Shown here one piece after another: positions 1 through 10,229 of a stretch of DNA of 64,000 bases. The notes under the pieces are model-generated. The model worked only from the letters and a program-made list of their open reading frames with translations, searched no databases and was not told the origin of the DNA. How positions within the stretch are numbered: position 1 is the stretch's first letter; each line of letters begins with the position of its first letter. Source of the DNA: Zhongshania aquimaris (GTDB lineage: Bacteria; Pseudomonadota; Gammaproteobacteria; Pseudomonadales; Spongiibacteraceae). The translations under genes and the position numbers were made by a program. The stretch covers positions 372,001-436,000 of the forward strand of contig NZ_JAHWDQ010000001.1 in the NCBI RefSeq assembly GCF_019312595.1. Direction: 5' to 3'.

Positions 1-16
1 ATTGCGGTATCCGCGC

Positions 17-181
17 CCTAGCAGCTTGTTGATTTTCGTTTTCGAGGAAGCCAATGCAAGCGGAAGGCCTCCCCGATAAAAGCGGTCGAAATATGGGAGT
101 TTATACCCCATAAATGACCGATTTGAGTCCGTTTTTAACGCAGCATTGGCTGCACAGATAGAAAATCAACAAGCTGCTAGG
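17..181. repeat. MITE-like imperfect palindrome with 21-bp terminal inverted repeats
   Basis: The ends at 17-37 and 161-181 are perfect inverted copies of each other (21 bp, beginning cctagcagcttgttg). Further matching blocks lie inside: gccaatgc at 50-57 against gcattggc at 143-150, cggtc at 83-87 against gaccg at 116-120, and tatggg at 92-97 against cccata at 107-112. The whole element can therefore fold into one long hairpin. It carries no reading frame, so it looks like a non-autonomous transposon end pair (MITE) or a large REP-like unit. The outermost CCTAG/CTAGG could include a palindromic target. The family is not identified. Confidence 0.7.
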
Positions 182-278
182 AGACACATATTAACGCCTA
201 GGTAATCGCCTGATAAGGAACTGTGCTAAAGTTCGCGTCCCAAAAAAATCACCTTTAATTAACTCACCGGCAAAATCT

Positions 279-971
279 ATGATTCCCTGGAAAAAACTTG
301 GTATCGCGCAGATACCGAACAATGGCGGTGAATTACAATTATCGCAACGCGGCGAAGAGTTTTCGATACGCCTGTCTGGGGTGCGTGGTGAATTGATGAA
401 TAGCCGCATTTACAATTCCGAACAGATACTAGCAGAGTTAGGCTGCGCCTTAATAAAAGATAAAAGCGATGCGCATGTGTTGGTCGGCGGACTAGGCATG
501 GGCTACACCCTTTCCGCGACCTTGCAAGCGGTCGCCGCTAGCGCTCAGGTCACAGTGGCCGAACTTATTCCGGAAGTCGTTGAATGGAATAAGGGGCCTC
601 TGGGTGATTGCGCACAAAACCCCCTGCGCGATCCCCGCACCAAGGTAGTCTTGGGCGATGTTGCCGAACTGCTTGAGAATCAACATGAGCAATACGACGC
701 CATATTGCTAGACGTAGACAACGGCCCTGAAGGCCTGACCCACACCGATAATAATTGGCTGTATTCACAGCAAGGACTGGAATCCATCTCCAGGACTTTA
801 CGCCCAGAGGGAATGCTGGCAATTTGGTCAGCCGGCGCAGACAGCATGTTTGCGATTCGTCTAAAAAAAGCCCGTTTTAAGGTATCTATTCACACCGTTC
901 GCGCGCGCCCCGGCAAGGGAAGTCGTCACACCATATTTCTCGCCCAAAAGCCGTGGCGGGCATCGGAGTAA
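279..971 (+). CDS. Spermidine synthase-like class I SAM-dependent protein
   Basis: This is a 230-aa protein with a Rossmann methyltransferase fold. The glycine-rich SAM/dcSAM loop VGGLGMGYT is at residues 69-77, followed by an acidic strand end (VAEL), GDV, and the motif YDAILLDVDNGPEG near residue 140. This is the layout of SpeE-like proteins, but the DSTDP-type catalytic segment of true spermidine synthases is replaced by DVDNGP, and the N-terminal beta domain is short. Aminopropyl transfer is therefore doubtful and a small-molecule methyltransferase is equally possible. It stands alone upstream of mutS on the same strand, with 168 bp between them. Confidence 0.7.
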   Translation: MIPWKKLGIAQIPNNGGELQLSQRGEEFSIRLSGVRGELMNSRIYNSEQILAELGCALIKDKSDAHVLVGGLGMGYTLSATLQAVAASAQVTVAELIPEVVEWNKGPLGDCAQNPLRDPRTKVVLGDVAELLENQHEQYDAILLDVDNGPEGLTHTDNNWLYSQQGLESISRTLRPEGMLAIWSAGADSMFAIRLKKARFKVSIHTVRARPGKGSRHTIFLAQKPWRASE

Positions 972-1139
972 ATTTAGCAAACGAGGGCAATCAACGACGC
1001 CCTGCGTAGTGGTTTTATATTTGATTTGCTATCCTTGCGCTCTTTATTCAGCGCCACACATCCAGACAACGATATTCGATCTCAACATTTTTATACAACG
1101 TCGTTTAGCGCACAAACACACAGAGCATAAGCCACCGCT

Positions 1140-3722
1140 ATGACCATTGACGCAAATATTAGCAGCGCCATAGATCCGGGCCACACGCCCATGATGCAGC
1201 AGTACCTAAAAATTAAAGCCGAGCACCCCAACGAAATTGTGTTCTATCGTATGGGCGATTTTTACGAGCTTTTTTTTGACGACGCCAAACGCGCATCAGA
1301 ACTTCTCGATATTACCTTAACCGCAAGAGGTAAATCAGGCGGCAAGCCCATACCAATGTGTGGCGTGCCCCACCACGCAGCAGAAGGCTATCTAGCCAAG
1401 CTCGTTAAAGGTGGCTGGTCAGTGGCCATTTGCGAGCAAATCGGCGACCCAGCAACCAGCAAAGGCCCTGTAGAACGCGCCGTCGCCCGAATCGTCACAC
1501 CGGGAACAATTAGCGACGAAGCCTTATTAGATGAAAGAAAAGACGCCCTGCTGCTAGCGGCTTGTAATCTCGGCCAACAAATCGGCGTTGCCGTGTTAGA
1601 TATGAGTAGCGGACGCTTCCACGTATTTGAAGTGCTCGGACAAGCCGCTTTCCTAGGCGAACTGCAGCGCCTGCGCCCCGCAGAGCTACTGATGTCTGAA
1701 GATATTGTTTTAGACGATATGCCCAAATTACCGGGACTGCGGCGCTTACCGCCATGGGAGTTCGATATTGACGCCGCCACCCGCGGTCTATGTCAGCATT
1801 TCGGGGTACAAGACCTAGCCGGGTTTGGTTGCGACACCTTAAGCCAGGGTATCGGCGCAGCGGGTTGCCTGCTGCAATACGTCAAAGACACCCAGCGCAG
1901 CGCGCTTCCCCACATCAATCAACTCAAACATGAATCTCGCGATGATGCGGTGGCAATGGACGCGGCTACACGCCGCAATTTAGAACTTGATATCAATCTA
2001 GGCGGTGGTACTGAGAACACCCTCGCCTCGGTGTTTGACCGCTGCCAAACCGCGATGGGAAGCCGTTTGCTGCGCCGCTGGCTACATCGCCCACTGCGCG
2101 ATCAGTCCACTCTAAATGCGCGACAAAGTGGCGTTATTGGCCTTATTGAGGACTACCACTTTGAATCGGTGCGAGACACGCTAAAACAGATAGGCGACCT
2201 TGAACGTATTTTATCGCGGGTGGCACTGCGCTCTGCGCGTCCCCGCGATCTTTCGCGCTTGCAGCGCTCACTGGCGACACTGCCTTTACTGCAAAGTCAG
2301 CTAAAGCACTTCGACATTCCCTACCTAATTAATCTGCGAAACGAAGTGAGTGAATTTCCGGCACTCGACGACCTGCTGGCCCGCGCAGTAGCAGAAAATC
2401 CGCCAATGGTGTTGAGGGATGGTGGCGTTATCGCTGAAGGCTACGACAGCGAACTGGACGAATTGCGAAGCTTGAGTAGCGACGCCGGAGAATTTCTACT
2501 AGCAATGGAGCGCCGAGAGCGCGAAAAAACAGGGCTCAGCACCCTTAAAGTCGGCTATAACCGCGTACACGGCTACTACATAGAAATAAGCAAACTGCAG
2601 GCTGCGCAAGCGCCGGTCGAGTATATCCGCAGACAAACGCTCAAAAATGCCGAGCGCTTTATTACGCCAGAATTAAAAACCTTTGAAGACAAAGCCCTCA
2701 GCAGCAAAAGCCGGGCACTGGCGCGGGAAAAACATCTTTATGAGTTACTCCTAGACGCGGTCAACGCCGAATTAAATACGCTGCAAGTTTGCTCGCAGGC
2801 GCTGTGCGAACTAGATGTCATTGCCAACCTTGCAGAGCGTGCGGTGCAGTTAGAGCTGTGCCAGCCACAATTTTGCAACGAGCCTATATTAGATATCGAG
2901 CAAGGCCGACACCCCGTTGTCGAAAGCGTGCTCGACGACCCGTTTATTGCCAACGACCTAAAACTCGCCGAAGACCGACGCACACTGATTATTACCGGCC
3001 CAAACATGGGCGGTAAATCGACCTATATGCGTCAGACAGCATTGATAGTGCTGCTAGCTCATATCGGCAGTTTTGTACCTGCAAAAGCCGTCAAACTGAG
3101 CTTGGTGGATCAGATATTCACCCGAATAGGTTCCTCCGACGACCTCGCCGGCGGACGCTCGACGTTTATGGTGGAAATGACCGAGACCGCAAATATCCTG
3201 CACAATGCTACGGATAAAAGCTTAATCCTGATGGACGAAATAGGTCGCGGCACCAGCACCTTTGACGGCCTATCGCTCGCCTGGGCTTGCGCCATAGACC
3301 TGGCTGACCGCGTGCAGGGCTTTACACTATTCGCCACCCATTACTTCGAACTCACCGTATTACCAGAAACCTACCCCAAGGCCGCGAATGTCCACCTTGG
3401 CGTAACCGAGCACAATGACCATATTGTCTTTCTACACCGTGTTGAAGAGGGCCCTGCCAACCGCAGCTATGGTTTACAGGTCGCTAAACTCGCCGGCATT
3501 CCCGCCAATGTGGTTCGCGCCGCTAAAATCAAACTACAAGAGCTCGAGAATCAAGCCATCGGCCACGGCCAGCTAGTCACCGCAGGGCCTCAAACAGATT
3601 TATTTGCCATGCCAACCGCAGAACACCCTATCATTGAGGCACTAGACGAAATTGACCCCGATAGCCTGAGCCCTCGCCAAGCCCATGAATTACTGTATGC
3701 CTTAAAGGCTAAGCTGTCTTAA
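1140..3722 (+). CDS. mutS: DNA mismatch repair protein MutS
   Basis: This 860-aa protein recognises base mismatches and small loops and recruits MutL. The N-terminal mismatch-reading domain has the Phe-x-Glu motif at F41-Y42-E43. The clamp and lever helices follow, and the C-terminal ABC-type ATPase has Walker [10 protein letters not shown] near residue 620 and Walker [11 protein letters not shown] near 696. Length matches the family (E. coli 853 aa). The start ATG has no strong Shine-Dalgarno, but the N-terminal alignment ([12 protein letters not shown]) fits. Downstream lies fdxA, the same neighbour as in Pseudomonas. Confidence 0.98.
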   Translation: MTIDANISSAIDPGHTPMMQQYLKIKAEHPNEIVFYRMGDFYELFFDDAKRASELLDITLTARGKSGGKPIPMCGVPHHAAEGYLAKLVKGGWSVAICEQIGDPATSKGPVERAVARIVTPGTISDEALLDERKDALLLAACNLGQQIGVAVLDMSSGRFHVFEVLGQAAFLGELQRLRPAELLMSEDIVLDDMPKLPGLRRLPPWEFDIDAATRGLCQHFGVQDLAGFGCDTLSQGIGAAGCLLQYVKDTQRSALPHINQLKHESRDDAVAMDAATRRNLELDINLGGGTENTLASVFDRCQTAMGSRLLRRWLHRPLRDQSTLNARQSGVIGLIEDYHFESVRDTLKQIGDLERILSRVALRSARPRDLSRLQRSLATLPLLQSQLKHFDIPYLINLRNEVSEFPALDDLLARAVAENPPMVLRDGGVIAEGYDSELDELRSLSSDAGEFLLAMERREREKTGLSTLKVGYNRVHGYYIEISKLQAAQAPVEYIRRQTLKNAERFITPELKTFEDKALSSKSRALAREKHLYELLLDAVNAELNTLQVCSQALCELDVIANLAERAVQLELCQPQFCNEPILDIEQGRHPVVESVLDDPFIANDLKLAEDRRTLIITGPNMGGKSTYMRQTALIVLLAHIGSFVPAKAVKLSLVDQIFTRIGSSDDLAGGRSTFMVEMTETANILHNATDKSLILMDEIGRGTSTFDGLSLAWACAIDLADRVQGFTLFATHYFELTVLPETYPKAANVHLGVTEHNDHIVFLHRVEEGPANRSYGLQVAKLAGIPANVVRAAKIKLQELENQAIGHGQLVTAGPQTDLFAMPTAEHPIIEALDEIDPDSLSPRQAHELLYALKAKLS

Positions 3723-3810
3723 AACGCGAATTAAATGACTAAGGGGTAAAAACGATTAGGCACATATAAATTATTGTTAAGACTTAGGCTATACCGATTT
3801 TTTTCACTGG

Positions 3811-3819
3811 TGTTACAAT
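3811..3819 (+). promoter_or_regulatory. Probable extended -10 promoter of fdxA
   Basis: TGTTACAAT reads as an extended -10 element (TGn + TACAAT) 53 bp upstream of the fdxA ATG. No convincing -35 was found, which is usual for extended -10 promoters. Confidence 0.4.
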
Positions 3820-3872
3820 ACGCCGCTCAAAGAATTACCACCCAAGTCAGGATTAAAAGGGGCTGACCAGAA

Positions 3873-4196
3873 ATGACTTTTGTTGTAGGCGAAGATTGCA
3901 TCAAGTGCAAACATACAGATTGTGTTGAGGTTTGTCCGGTAGACTGTTTTTACGAAGGCCCGAACTTCCTCGTAATTCATCCTGACGAGTGTATTGACTG
4001 CGCATTGTGCGAACCAGAATGTCCAGTAAATGCCATATTTTCTGAAGACGAGCTGCCAGATGACCAGCAAGTATTTCTGGAATTGAACGCGGAACTTGCG
4101 GAAGTGTGGCCAAACATCACCGAGATGAAAACCCCTCCTGCCGACGCAGAGGACTGGGCTGGCAAACCCGACAAGCTTCAATACCTTGAGCGCTAA
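3873..4196 (+). CDS. fdxA: Seven-iron ferredoxin FdxA (3Fe-4S and 4Fe-4S)
   Basis: This 107-aa protein closely resembles Azotobacter ferredoxin I along its whole length. Cysteines are at 9, 12, 17, 21, 25, 40, 43, 46 and 50. The CPVDCFYEG and CxxCxxCxxxCP patterns supply one 3Fe-4S and one 4Fe-4S cluster. The C-terminal tail (LAEVWPNIT, then DAEDW) is also conserved. It is a soluble low-potential electron carrier. It follows mutS with 150 bp between and ends at a strong bidirectional terminator shared with rpoS. Confidence 0.97.
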   Translation: MTFVVGEDCIKCKHTDCVEVCPVDCFYEGPNFLVIHPDECIDCALCEPECPVNAIFSEDELPDDQQVFLELNAELAEVWPNITEMKTPPADAEDWAGKPDKLQYLER

Positions 4197-4218
4197 GCAT
4201 CGCCAAGGACATTGATAG

Positions 4219-4254
4219 AACTAAAAAAGCCCGCAATAGCGGGCTTTTTTAGTT
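4219..4254. terminator. Bidirectional intrinsic terminator between fdxA and rpoS
   Basis: A perfect 16-bp stem (aactaaaaaagcccgc, loop aata) has an A tract on one side and a T tract on the other. It lies between two convergent genes and can serve both strands. Confidence 0.93.
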
Positions 4255-4277
4255 TTGCGAACTCTAATCACAGAAAA

Positions 4278-5273
4278 CTAATTAAAGTCCTCTGCAAACA
4301 GCGAAGCGGCACTGAGACCATTCGCTTCAAAAAGCACTCGCATACTTTTTAAAGCCTCTACCTGAATTTGTCTTACGCGCTCGCGCGTTAAGCCAATTTC
4401 ACGTCCGACCTCTTCCAGCGTCGACGATTCATGTCCCCGTAAGCCGAACCGGCGAACGACCACTTCGCGCTGCTTTACACTCAACTCGTCAAGCCATTCA
4501 TCAATACTGCTAGACAAATCTTCGCCCTGCAAAATATCACTGGGATTTAAAGCTTGCGTATCGGCGATCGTATCAAGCAAAACCTGATCGGAATCTTGAG
4601 CCAGGGGCACATCTACGGAGCCAACTCGATCCTTAAGCCCGCATAAGCGTTTTGCCTCAGACACCGGACGATCAAGGGCTTCAGCCATCTCTTCAGGCGA
4701 TGGCATGTGATCTAGCTTTTGAGTGAGCTCTCGCTCCGCCCGCAAATAGCTATTCAGCTCTTTCACTACGTGAATCGGTAAGCGAATGGTTCTTGTCTGG
4801 TTCATGATCGCCCGTTCAATGGTTTGCCTTATCCACCATGTGGCATAGGTAGAAAAGCGAAAACCACGCTCCGGATCAAATTTCTCTACCGCACGAATTA
4901 AGCCGAGATTACCCTCCTCAACTAAATCGAGAAGACTCAAACCACGGTTTAGGTATCGTCGGGAAATTTTTACAACCAGCCGCAGATTACTTTCAATCAT
5001 GCGTTTGCGACCGGCCTGATCGCCTTTGCGCGCAAGACGCGCGAAATGGACTTCCTCTTCGGCGCTTAGCAGCGGCGAAAATCCAATTTCACTGAGGTAC
5101 ATCTGCGTTGCATCAAGATCTGTGCTCTGCCTTCGAGCGCGAGGGGATTTAGTGGCTTTTGCAGCCTTTGTTACCGGGGGTTCTGCAATAAAGTCATCGC
5201 TACTTGCATCTTCATCATTTGGTATTTCAATTAAACTAGAACGATAATTATTACTTTCTTCATATACCCGCAT
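4278..5273 (-). CDS. rpoS: RNA polymerase sigma factor RpoS
   Basis: This 331-aa sigma-70 family protein is the stationary-phase and general stress factor. Region 1.2/2 runs from about residue 54 ([16 protein letters not shown]) through the core-binding and -10 recognition segment ([19 protein letters not shown], then [17 protein letters not shown]). Region 3 follows. The region 4 helix-turn-helix ([18 protein letters not shown]) near residues 285-302 reads the -35 box. RpoD-specific region 1.1 is absent, and the nlpD-rpoS order is diagnostic of RpoS. It is the last gene of the minus-strand run and ends at a bidirectional terminator. Confidence 0.97.
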   Translation of the reverse strand: MRVYEESNNYRSSLIEIPNDEDASSDDFIAEPPVTKAAKATKSPRARRQSTDLDATQMYLSEIGFSPLLSAEEEVHFARLARKGDQAGRKRMIESNLRLVVKISRRYLNRGLSLLDLVEEGNLGLIRAVEKFDPERGFRFSTYATWWIRQTIERAIMNQTRTIRLPIHVVKELNSYLRAERELTQKLDHMPSPEEMAEALDRPVSEAKRLCGLKDRVGSVDVPLAQDSDQVLLDTIADTQALNPSDILQGEDLSSSIDEWLDELSVKQREVVVRRFGLRGHESSTLEEVGREIGLTRERVRQIQVEALKSMRVLFEANGLSAASLFAEDFN

Positions 5274-5346
5274 CGTCGAATCCTTATTTTCGTTTTATTG
5301 CTCGACTTGGGTGAAACTTAAGACAATCTCCTGATCGTAATGGCGT

Positions 5347-6135
5347 TCAGCGCCTAGGAAGCAGTCTCAAAGGATCAACCGGTTTTCCGTCTATACGAAC
5401 TTCAAAATGTACTTTTGGCGAATCTGTACCGCTATCGCCTAGCTCTGCGATAACTGCACCCGCCTTTACGCTGTCCCCCTCTTTGACTAATAAACGTCGG
5501 TTGTGCCCATAGGCACTTAAATAGCGATCAGAGTGTTTGAGAATTAATAGATTGCCATAACCTACTAAACCACTTCCCGAATACACCACCACGCCTGCCT
5601 TTGCTGCACGTACAGGCTCACCCATTTTGCCTTTAATATCAATACCTTTATGCTCTTGTCCAGTCGCCACAAAAGATCGAACCAGGGGACCTGAAATCGG
5701 CCAGCGCCAAGCCTCGCTTGAATCCAAAACTGCCGGGATTGATTTAATTGCAGGTTTTGGAATGGGCACTTTTGCCGCCGCAACAGGCTTACTTGGCGTC
5801 ACACGCGCCTTGCTCGTGGATGGCTTATTTTTCGTTGGAGCCGGCTTGGCTGCAGCAGCAATGACTCGCGTACTTTCTTGAAGTACCAAGGCTTGACCGG
5901 GATAAATTGTATAAGGCGGAGCCAATTTGTTAGCAGTCGCTAACCCTTTAACATTGAATCCGTAACGCCATGCAATTGAAAAAAGCGTATCGCCAGCACT
6001 GACAACATAATACGGAGGTGGACGCTCAGAGGGATTATAACGATCAGAAACAGGCGCAGAACCGCCACTTGTAGTGCAAGCTGTAACACTTAAAACCAAG
6101 GTGATTATGCCGAAAAAATATCTCAGCATAGCCAT
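5347..6135 (-). CDS. nlpD: Lipoprotein NlpD: LysM plus degenerate LytM domain
   Basis: This 262-aa outer-membrane lipoprotein should activate the cell-separation amidase AmiC. A signal peptide ends in the lipobox LSVTAC (lipidated Cys20). A LysM peptidoglycan-binding domain spans about residues 42-87 (YVVSAGDTLFSIAWRYG). A Pro/Ala/Lys-rich linker leads to an M23-type domain at about 160-255. The first metal motif survives as HKGID, but the HxH motif reads KVHFEV. The domain is therefore a non-hydrolytic regulator, as in known NlpD proteins. It is directly upstream of rpoS, whose promoter often lies within or near nlpD. Confidence 0.93.
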   Translation of the reverse strand: MAMLRYFFGIITLVLSVTACTTSGGSAPVSDRYNPSERPPPYYVVSAGDTLFSIAWRYGFNVKGLATANKLAPPYTIYPGQALVLQESTRVIAAAAKPAPTKNKPSTSKARVTPSKPVAAAKVPIPKPAIKSIPAVLDSSEAWRWPISGPLVRSFVATGQEHKGIDIKGKMGEPVRAAKAGVVVYSGSGLVGYGNLLILKHSDRYLSAYGHNRRLLVKEGDSVKAGAVIAELGDSGTDSPKVHFEVRIDGKPVDPLRLLPRR

Positions 6136-6303
6136 CGTGTATCCGTCTTTATAAGCACAAAAATAAGCCTTTTTTGCTAAAGAAGTAACACTAAACCCAC
6201 ATCAAATAATGTGTACTCATACTACGATGAGCCGCCGGCGTGGCTCCCTGATTACTAAAAGTACTTTCAAAAGCACGTAATAGAAAAAAACAGTCTTAAA
6301 ATA

Positions 6304-7212
6304 TCACTCGTTTTTCGCTATTTTCTCAACAACTAAGACTAAAAACACCCCGGCCACAGCAATTAGCGACGATGCCAACAATTTCGGATCAGCAATATGG
6401 GCATATTCCCAAGGCAAAACATTCTGCCAACCAGGCGCTAGCGACTCAGCCAATAATTGCCCTTGCGCATCGAGCTTCCAAGGCCAAATTATCGTCAATG
6501 AGCCCAGCAGTATTCCCGTCAAAGAAGCCAACAACTGCGGTCGATGGTGATGCATCAACCACGACAGCAAGCGAACAAATAACATTAGTCCGACAGCACA
6601 ACCGGCCATAAAGCTCAGTAGCGACACTATATTAAATTGCTTAATTGCACCTATCACCGGCTCATACATCCCCAGCAGCAGTAGAATAAAACTACCCGAT
6701 ATTCCCGGCAAAATCATTGCGCATATCGCTAAAGCACCCGATAAAAACAAGGACAACGGTGTTGCGGCAATTTCTGCAGGGCGAATCTCACCGATCACAA
6801 CAGCAAATACAATACCGAAGAACAACCAGCCAATGTGTCGGCTACTTTGCGGTATTTGGCGAAAAACGATGAGAGCCGAAGCGAGAATCAAACCAAAGAA
6901 TAGTGCAGCCAATGGCAGTGGATGCTCTTCCAAACCGTAGGAAATCACGCGCGCTAGAGACGCCACACTCACGGCAATTCCCAGCACTAAGCTCAGCAGA
7001 AACCCACCGTTGATATATTGCCAACACGCGATTGGACCAGACTTAAACAGGAGTTGAAGTGCTTGCAGATTACATGCTTTAAGGCTCTCAATCAGCTGGT
7101 CATAGATACCAGTAATAAACGCAACCGTACCGCCAGAAACACCTGGCACTACATCAGCGGCACCCATTGCGATACCGCGAACAAATACGCCTAGAGAAAA
7201 CCCCTTCATCAA
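6304..7212 (-). CDS. DUF368 polytopic membrane protein, PopT-type polyprenyl-phosphate transporter
   Basis: This 302-aa protein has about eight hydrophobic segments. The family signature occurs twice, as GAADVVPGVSGGT near residues 18-30 and MILPGISGSF around 165, which suggests a duplicated inverted-repeat fold. DUF368 proteins have been described as flippases that recycle undecaprenyl phosphate across the inner membrane (PopT); transfer of that function here is inference. It sits between pcm and nlpD in the same direction, an insertion in the usual pcm-nlpD-rpoS order. Confidence 0.85.
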   Translation of the reverse strand: MMKGFSLGVFVRGIAMGAADVVPGVSGGTVAFITGIYDQLIESLKACNLQALQLLFKSGPIACWQYINGGFLLSLVLGIAVSVASLARVISYGLEEHPLPLAALFFGLILASALIVFRQIPQSSRHIGWLFFGIVFAVVIGEIRPAEIAATPLSLFLSGALAICAMILPGISGSFILLLLGMYEPVIGAIKQFNIVSLLSFMAGCAVGLMLFVRLLSWLMHHHRPQLLASLTGILLGSLTIIWPWKLDAQGQLLAESLAPGWQNVLPWEYAHIADPKLLASSLIAVAGVFLVLVVEKIAKNE

Positions 7213-7273
7213 ACGCCCTTTTTAACTACCAGCTAAGTTTTAATCAATTTACACAACAACGTCACACAACAAA

Positions 7274-7915
7274 TTAAGCAACTACAACGCCCGCCACCAT
7301 CGGCACAAATAACACCGGCTCGATTAGCTGCTCTTCAATACCATCTTCGGTTTTGTCGTATACATATAATGATTGCTGTTTACCCACTGGCCCAACCGGT
7401 ATTACCAAACGCCCTCCCATTGCCAATTGCTCCAACAATTCCGCGGGCACTTGCTCCGGCGCCGCCGCAGAGAGTATGGCGTCAAACGGGCCGCGATCTT
7501 TCCAACCCATACCGCCATCGGCGTGACGCAAATGTACATTGTGTAAGCCGAGTTGACGCAGACGCTGCCGCGCCTTTTCTTGTAAGGGTCGAATACGCTC
7601 TACACTAAATACCCGCTCTACCATTTGGGCGAGAATCGCGGTTTGATAACCTGACCCCGTCCCCACTTCTAACACACGGGTTCGAGGTCCGTTTGCGAGT
7701 AGTAACTCGGTCATACGAGCAACAATATAAGGCTGAGAAAGGGTTTGCTGAAAGCCTATCGGCAGAGAGCTGTCTTCGTAGGCACGGTGCGACAGGGCTT
7801 CATCAAGAAAAATATGGCGGGGAGTCCCCCGTATCACATTCAATACGGCCTTGTCGATAATCCCTTGTTCTGTCAAACGCTCGATCAAACGATCTCGCGT
7901 TCGCTGAGACGTCAT
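7274..7915 (-). CDS. pcm: Protein-L-isoaspartate O-methyltransferase
   Basis: This 213-aa enzyme repairs deamidated and isomerised Asn/Asp residues using SAM. The SAM loop VLEVGTGSGYQTA follows the family motif LPIGFQQTLSQPYIVARMTE. I chose the ATG at 7915 (MTSQRTRDRLIERL), which matches Pseudomonas Pcm N-termini and has an AAGG-type ribosome site. The frame stays open to a GTG at 7945. surE, which normally lies between truD and pcm, is missing here. Confidence 0.93.
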   Translation of the reverse strand: MTSQRTRDRLIERLTEQGIIDKAVLNVIRGTPRHIFLDEALSHRAYEDSSLPIGFQQTLSQPYIVARMTELLLANGPRTRVLEVGTGSGYQTAILAQMVERVFSVERIRPLQEKARQRLRQLGLHNVHLRHADGGMGWKDRGPFDAILSAAAPEQVPAELLEQLAMGGRLVIPVGPVGKQQSLYVYDKTEDGIEEQLIEPVLFVPMVAGVVVA

Positions 7916-7982
7916 CCCTATGCCTTGCAAATTTAAAATTGTCACCGTGTCTTCTCAATAAACATCAGAGCCGAAAAAGCCC

Positions 7983-8996
7983 CTAGTAATGGATTAATTC
8001 TCGCACAAGCGCGGTAGCGAAACAGCCCCTAGGTAGTGAAAATGCTAGTTCTATGGACTGCTTATCGATTTGCTGCCACTGCAAGTCTTTTGGAACGGTT
8101 CGCAGAGCGCGTCGCTCCATCCTTAAATTATTCTTCAGCAGGCCCGCACATAGATCAGCGAATTCGCCAAACACCTTTTCTTCAAGCTGCGCGACAGCGC
8201 CACTCACAGCGACCTTACTCGCGCTGCCATAAAGTGGCCCGCTGGGGTGAATATCGCCTTCGCTTAGGCGCTGAACTATGTCAGCATCTATTTCTGCCAA
8301 AAACACGCTGCCACTATCGCGCAATGAAAATACATCGCCGTCCAAACCGCGCTGCCAATTTTCTGCGTTGACACGCGCTGCCAATACCGTATTGAAAATT
8401 AGCGATCGTGCAGCGGATAAATACATGCCGCGATCGAATCGTCCCGGACTTAAGTCACCGGCAAACCATTGCCGACAGGCATCAATATTGCCGCCCCCAT
8501 GGCCAAATCGCTGCTCGCCGAAATAGTTCGGAAAGCCTTGCCCAGCTATTGGCAGTCTTGCCTCTAGGTCTGCGAAATCACCCTTTAAATCCGTTAAACG
8601 GAGAATAAAGCGATTATAGCGGTGGCTTCCCAGACGCAGTTTTTGGCGATGACGACCCTGCCGTAAAATCTTCCAACTCTCATTTTCCGGCACGACCCAC
8701 TCAGGTTTATTTTTCCCCGGCAAATGCACGCAAAACCATTGTCGCGTTACCGCGTGACGATCTTTCTGGCCAGAATACGTTACCGCCCGCGGCTGAACCC
8801 CGGCCACTCTTGCCAATTGCCGTGCAACGTACTCGGTATTGTCGCCGCATTTTTCAATCCACAACCAGTCGAATTCACCATCGTCACTGAACTCGAGATC
8901 AAACACCTCCTCGACAACAAAATCCTCAGGTCTGGCTTTTAGTAAACCAGACACCGTGGGCAAACCTTGCGCTCGGGGCCAATCAGCTAGCTGCAT
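7983..8996 (-). CDS. truD: tRNA pseudouridine(13) synthase TruD
   Basis: This 337-aa protein makes pseudouridine at position 13 of tRNA-Glu. The catalytic aspartate is D79 in YSGQKDRHA, matching D80 of E. coli. NYFGEQRFG near residue 160 is the other family hallmark. Its start codon overlaps the ispF stop (TAATG), so the two genes are translationally coupled. Confidence 0.95.
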   Translation of the reverse strand: MQLADWPRAQGLPTVSGLLKARPEDFVVEEVFDLEFSDDGEFDWLWIEKCGDNTEYVARQLARVAGVQPRAVTYSGQKDRHAVTRQWFCVHLPGKNKPEWVVPENESWKILRQGRHRQKLRLGSHRYNRFILRLTDLKGDFADLEARLPIAGQGFPNYFGEQRFGHGGGNIDACRQWFAGDLSPGRFDRGMYLSAARSLIFNTVLAARVNAENWQRGLDGDVFSLRDSGSVFLAEIDADIVQRLSEGDIHPSGPLYGSASKVAVSGAVAQLEEKVFGEFADLCAGLLKNNLRMERRALRTVPKDLQWQQIDKQSIELAFSLPRGCFATALVRELIHY

Positions 8997-9481
8997 TACT
9001 CTGCTCGCTCCAACAACACCACTGCATCCACTGCAACACCTTCACTGCGCCCGACAAATCCTAGTTTTTCCGTGGTAGTAGCTTTCACGCTGATATTGGA
9101 AGCTAAAACACCTAAGGTATTAGCAATAGATTCGCGCATTGCCAAAATATAGGGTGCTAATTTGGGCTGTTGAGCCGCAATGGTGAGATCAGCGTTACCG
9201 AGACAATACCCCTGACCTAAGACTAATTTGTAGCAATGCTGCAGCAGCACTTTACTATCGGCCCCCGCATACTGCGGATCGCTATCTGGAAAATGTTTGC
9301 CGATATCTCCCAAGGCTAAAGCACCGAGCATGGCATCGCACAGCGCGTGGAGTGCAACATCGCCATCCGAGTGAGCAATTAATCGCCACTGACATGGGAT
9401 GCGGACACCACATAAACTGATACCCTCCCCTGATTCAATGCGGTGCACATCGTAGCCATGACCAATGCGAATAGCGCTCAT
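8996..9481 (-). CDS. ispF: 2-C-methyl-D-erythritol 2,4-cyclodiphosphate synthase
   Basis: This 161-aa trimeric zinc enzyme performs the fifth step of the MEP isoprenoid pathway. Metal ligands are D11 and H13 in GHGYDVHRI and H45 in [10 protein letters not shown]. The [10 protein letters not shown] motif follows. The start overlaps the ispD stop by four bases and the stop overlaps the truD start, giving a tight ispD-ispF-truD operon. Confidence 0.96.
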   Translation of the reverse strand: MSAIRIGHGYDVHRIESGEGISLCGVRIPCQWRLIAHSDGDVALHALCDAMLGALALGDIGKHFPDSDPQYAGADSKVLLQHCYKLVLGQGYCLGNADLTIAAQQPKLAPYILAMRESIANTLGVLASNISVKATTTEKLGFVGRSEGVAVDAVVLLERAE

Positions 9482-10179
9482 TGTTCTTCTCCACGCAGAA
9501 ACACCTCGGCAATAGCGAGATCGTCTGGGTAAGTAATTTTAATATTGCGAGGGCTGCCCTCCACCAACAAGGGTTGACGGCCACAGTGCTCTAACGCAGA
9601 CGCTTCATCAGTCACCAGCAACTGTTGGTCATGGCAAAAGCGCAACGCATCTCGCAGGTCACCATAGCGAAACAGCTGCGGGGTCAGCGCCCGCCATATA
9701 TCCTTGCGATCAACTGTCTCAGCAATTTCCCCCAATGCGGTACTGCGTTTTACGGTATCAACCACTGGCGACGCTAAAATAGCACCCACCGAATGCGCAC
9801 AACCCAATTCTATAAGCCTTTTTATATCCCGATTCGAAACACAGGGACGTGCCGCATCGTGCACCAACACCCAATCTGAATCGGCCGCCTTTTCCAAGGC
9901 AGCTAAGGCATTCGCTACCGAATGTGCTCGTTCGCTTCCGCCATCAACACGCAACACCCGCGAGTCGTTCGCACAAGATAAGGAAGAAAAAAAATGATCG
10001 TCGGGATGCAATGCCACAGCAATGGCGGCAATATCGCTATGCATCAACAATTTTGAAATACTGTGTTCAATAACGGTTTTATCAGCGAGCTTTAGGTACT
10101 GCTTTGGCAGCGCAGCACCAAAACGTGCGCCACTTCCAGCAGCCGGGATAACCGCCCATAGGCGCGGCTTATTTATCAC
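9478..10179 (-). CDS. ispD: 2-C-methyl-D-erythritol 4-phosphate cytidylyltransferase
   Basis: This 233-aa nucleotidyltransferase couples CTP to MEP. The N-terminal CTP-binding loop is [17 protein letters not shown], and [11 protein letters not shown] and VTDEASALE are the other active-site signatures. Length is typical. It lies just downstream of ftsB, as in many gammaproteobacteria, and overlaps ispF. Confidence 0.96.
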   Translation of the reverse strand: MINKPRLWAVIPAAGSGARFGAALPKQYLKLADKTVIEHSISKLLMHSDIAAIAVALHPDDHFFSSLSCANDSRVLRVDGGSERAHSVANALAALEKAADSDWVLVHDAARPCVSNRDIKRLIELGCAHSVGAILASPVVDTVKRSTALGEIAETVDRKDIWRALTPQLFRYGDLRDALRFCHDQQLLVTDEASALEHCGRQPLLVEGSPRNIKITYPDDLAIAEVFLRGEEQ

Positions 10180-10229
10180 TGACGTTCTGCCTGTTACTAA
10201 TCAAGCTATTATTCTTCTTATATAAGTAT

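Noticed and set aside
1388-1780. 130-aa frame antisense to mutS, and other long antisense frames in purL, secD, guaB, recJ and hom
   Set aside because: They mirror codon bias of strong core genes on the opposite strand and have no supporting start signals or domains.
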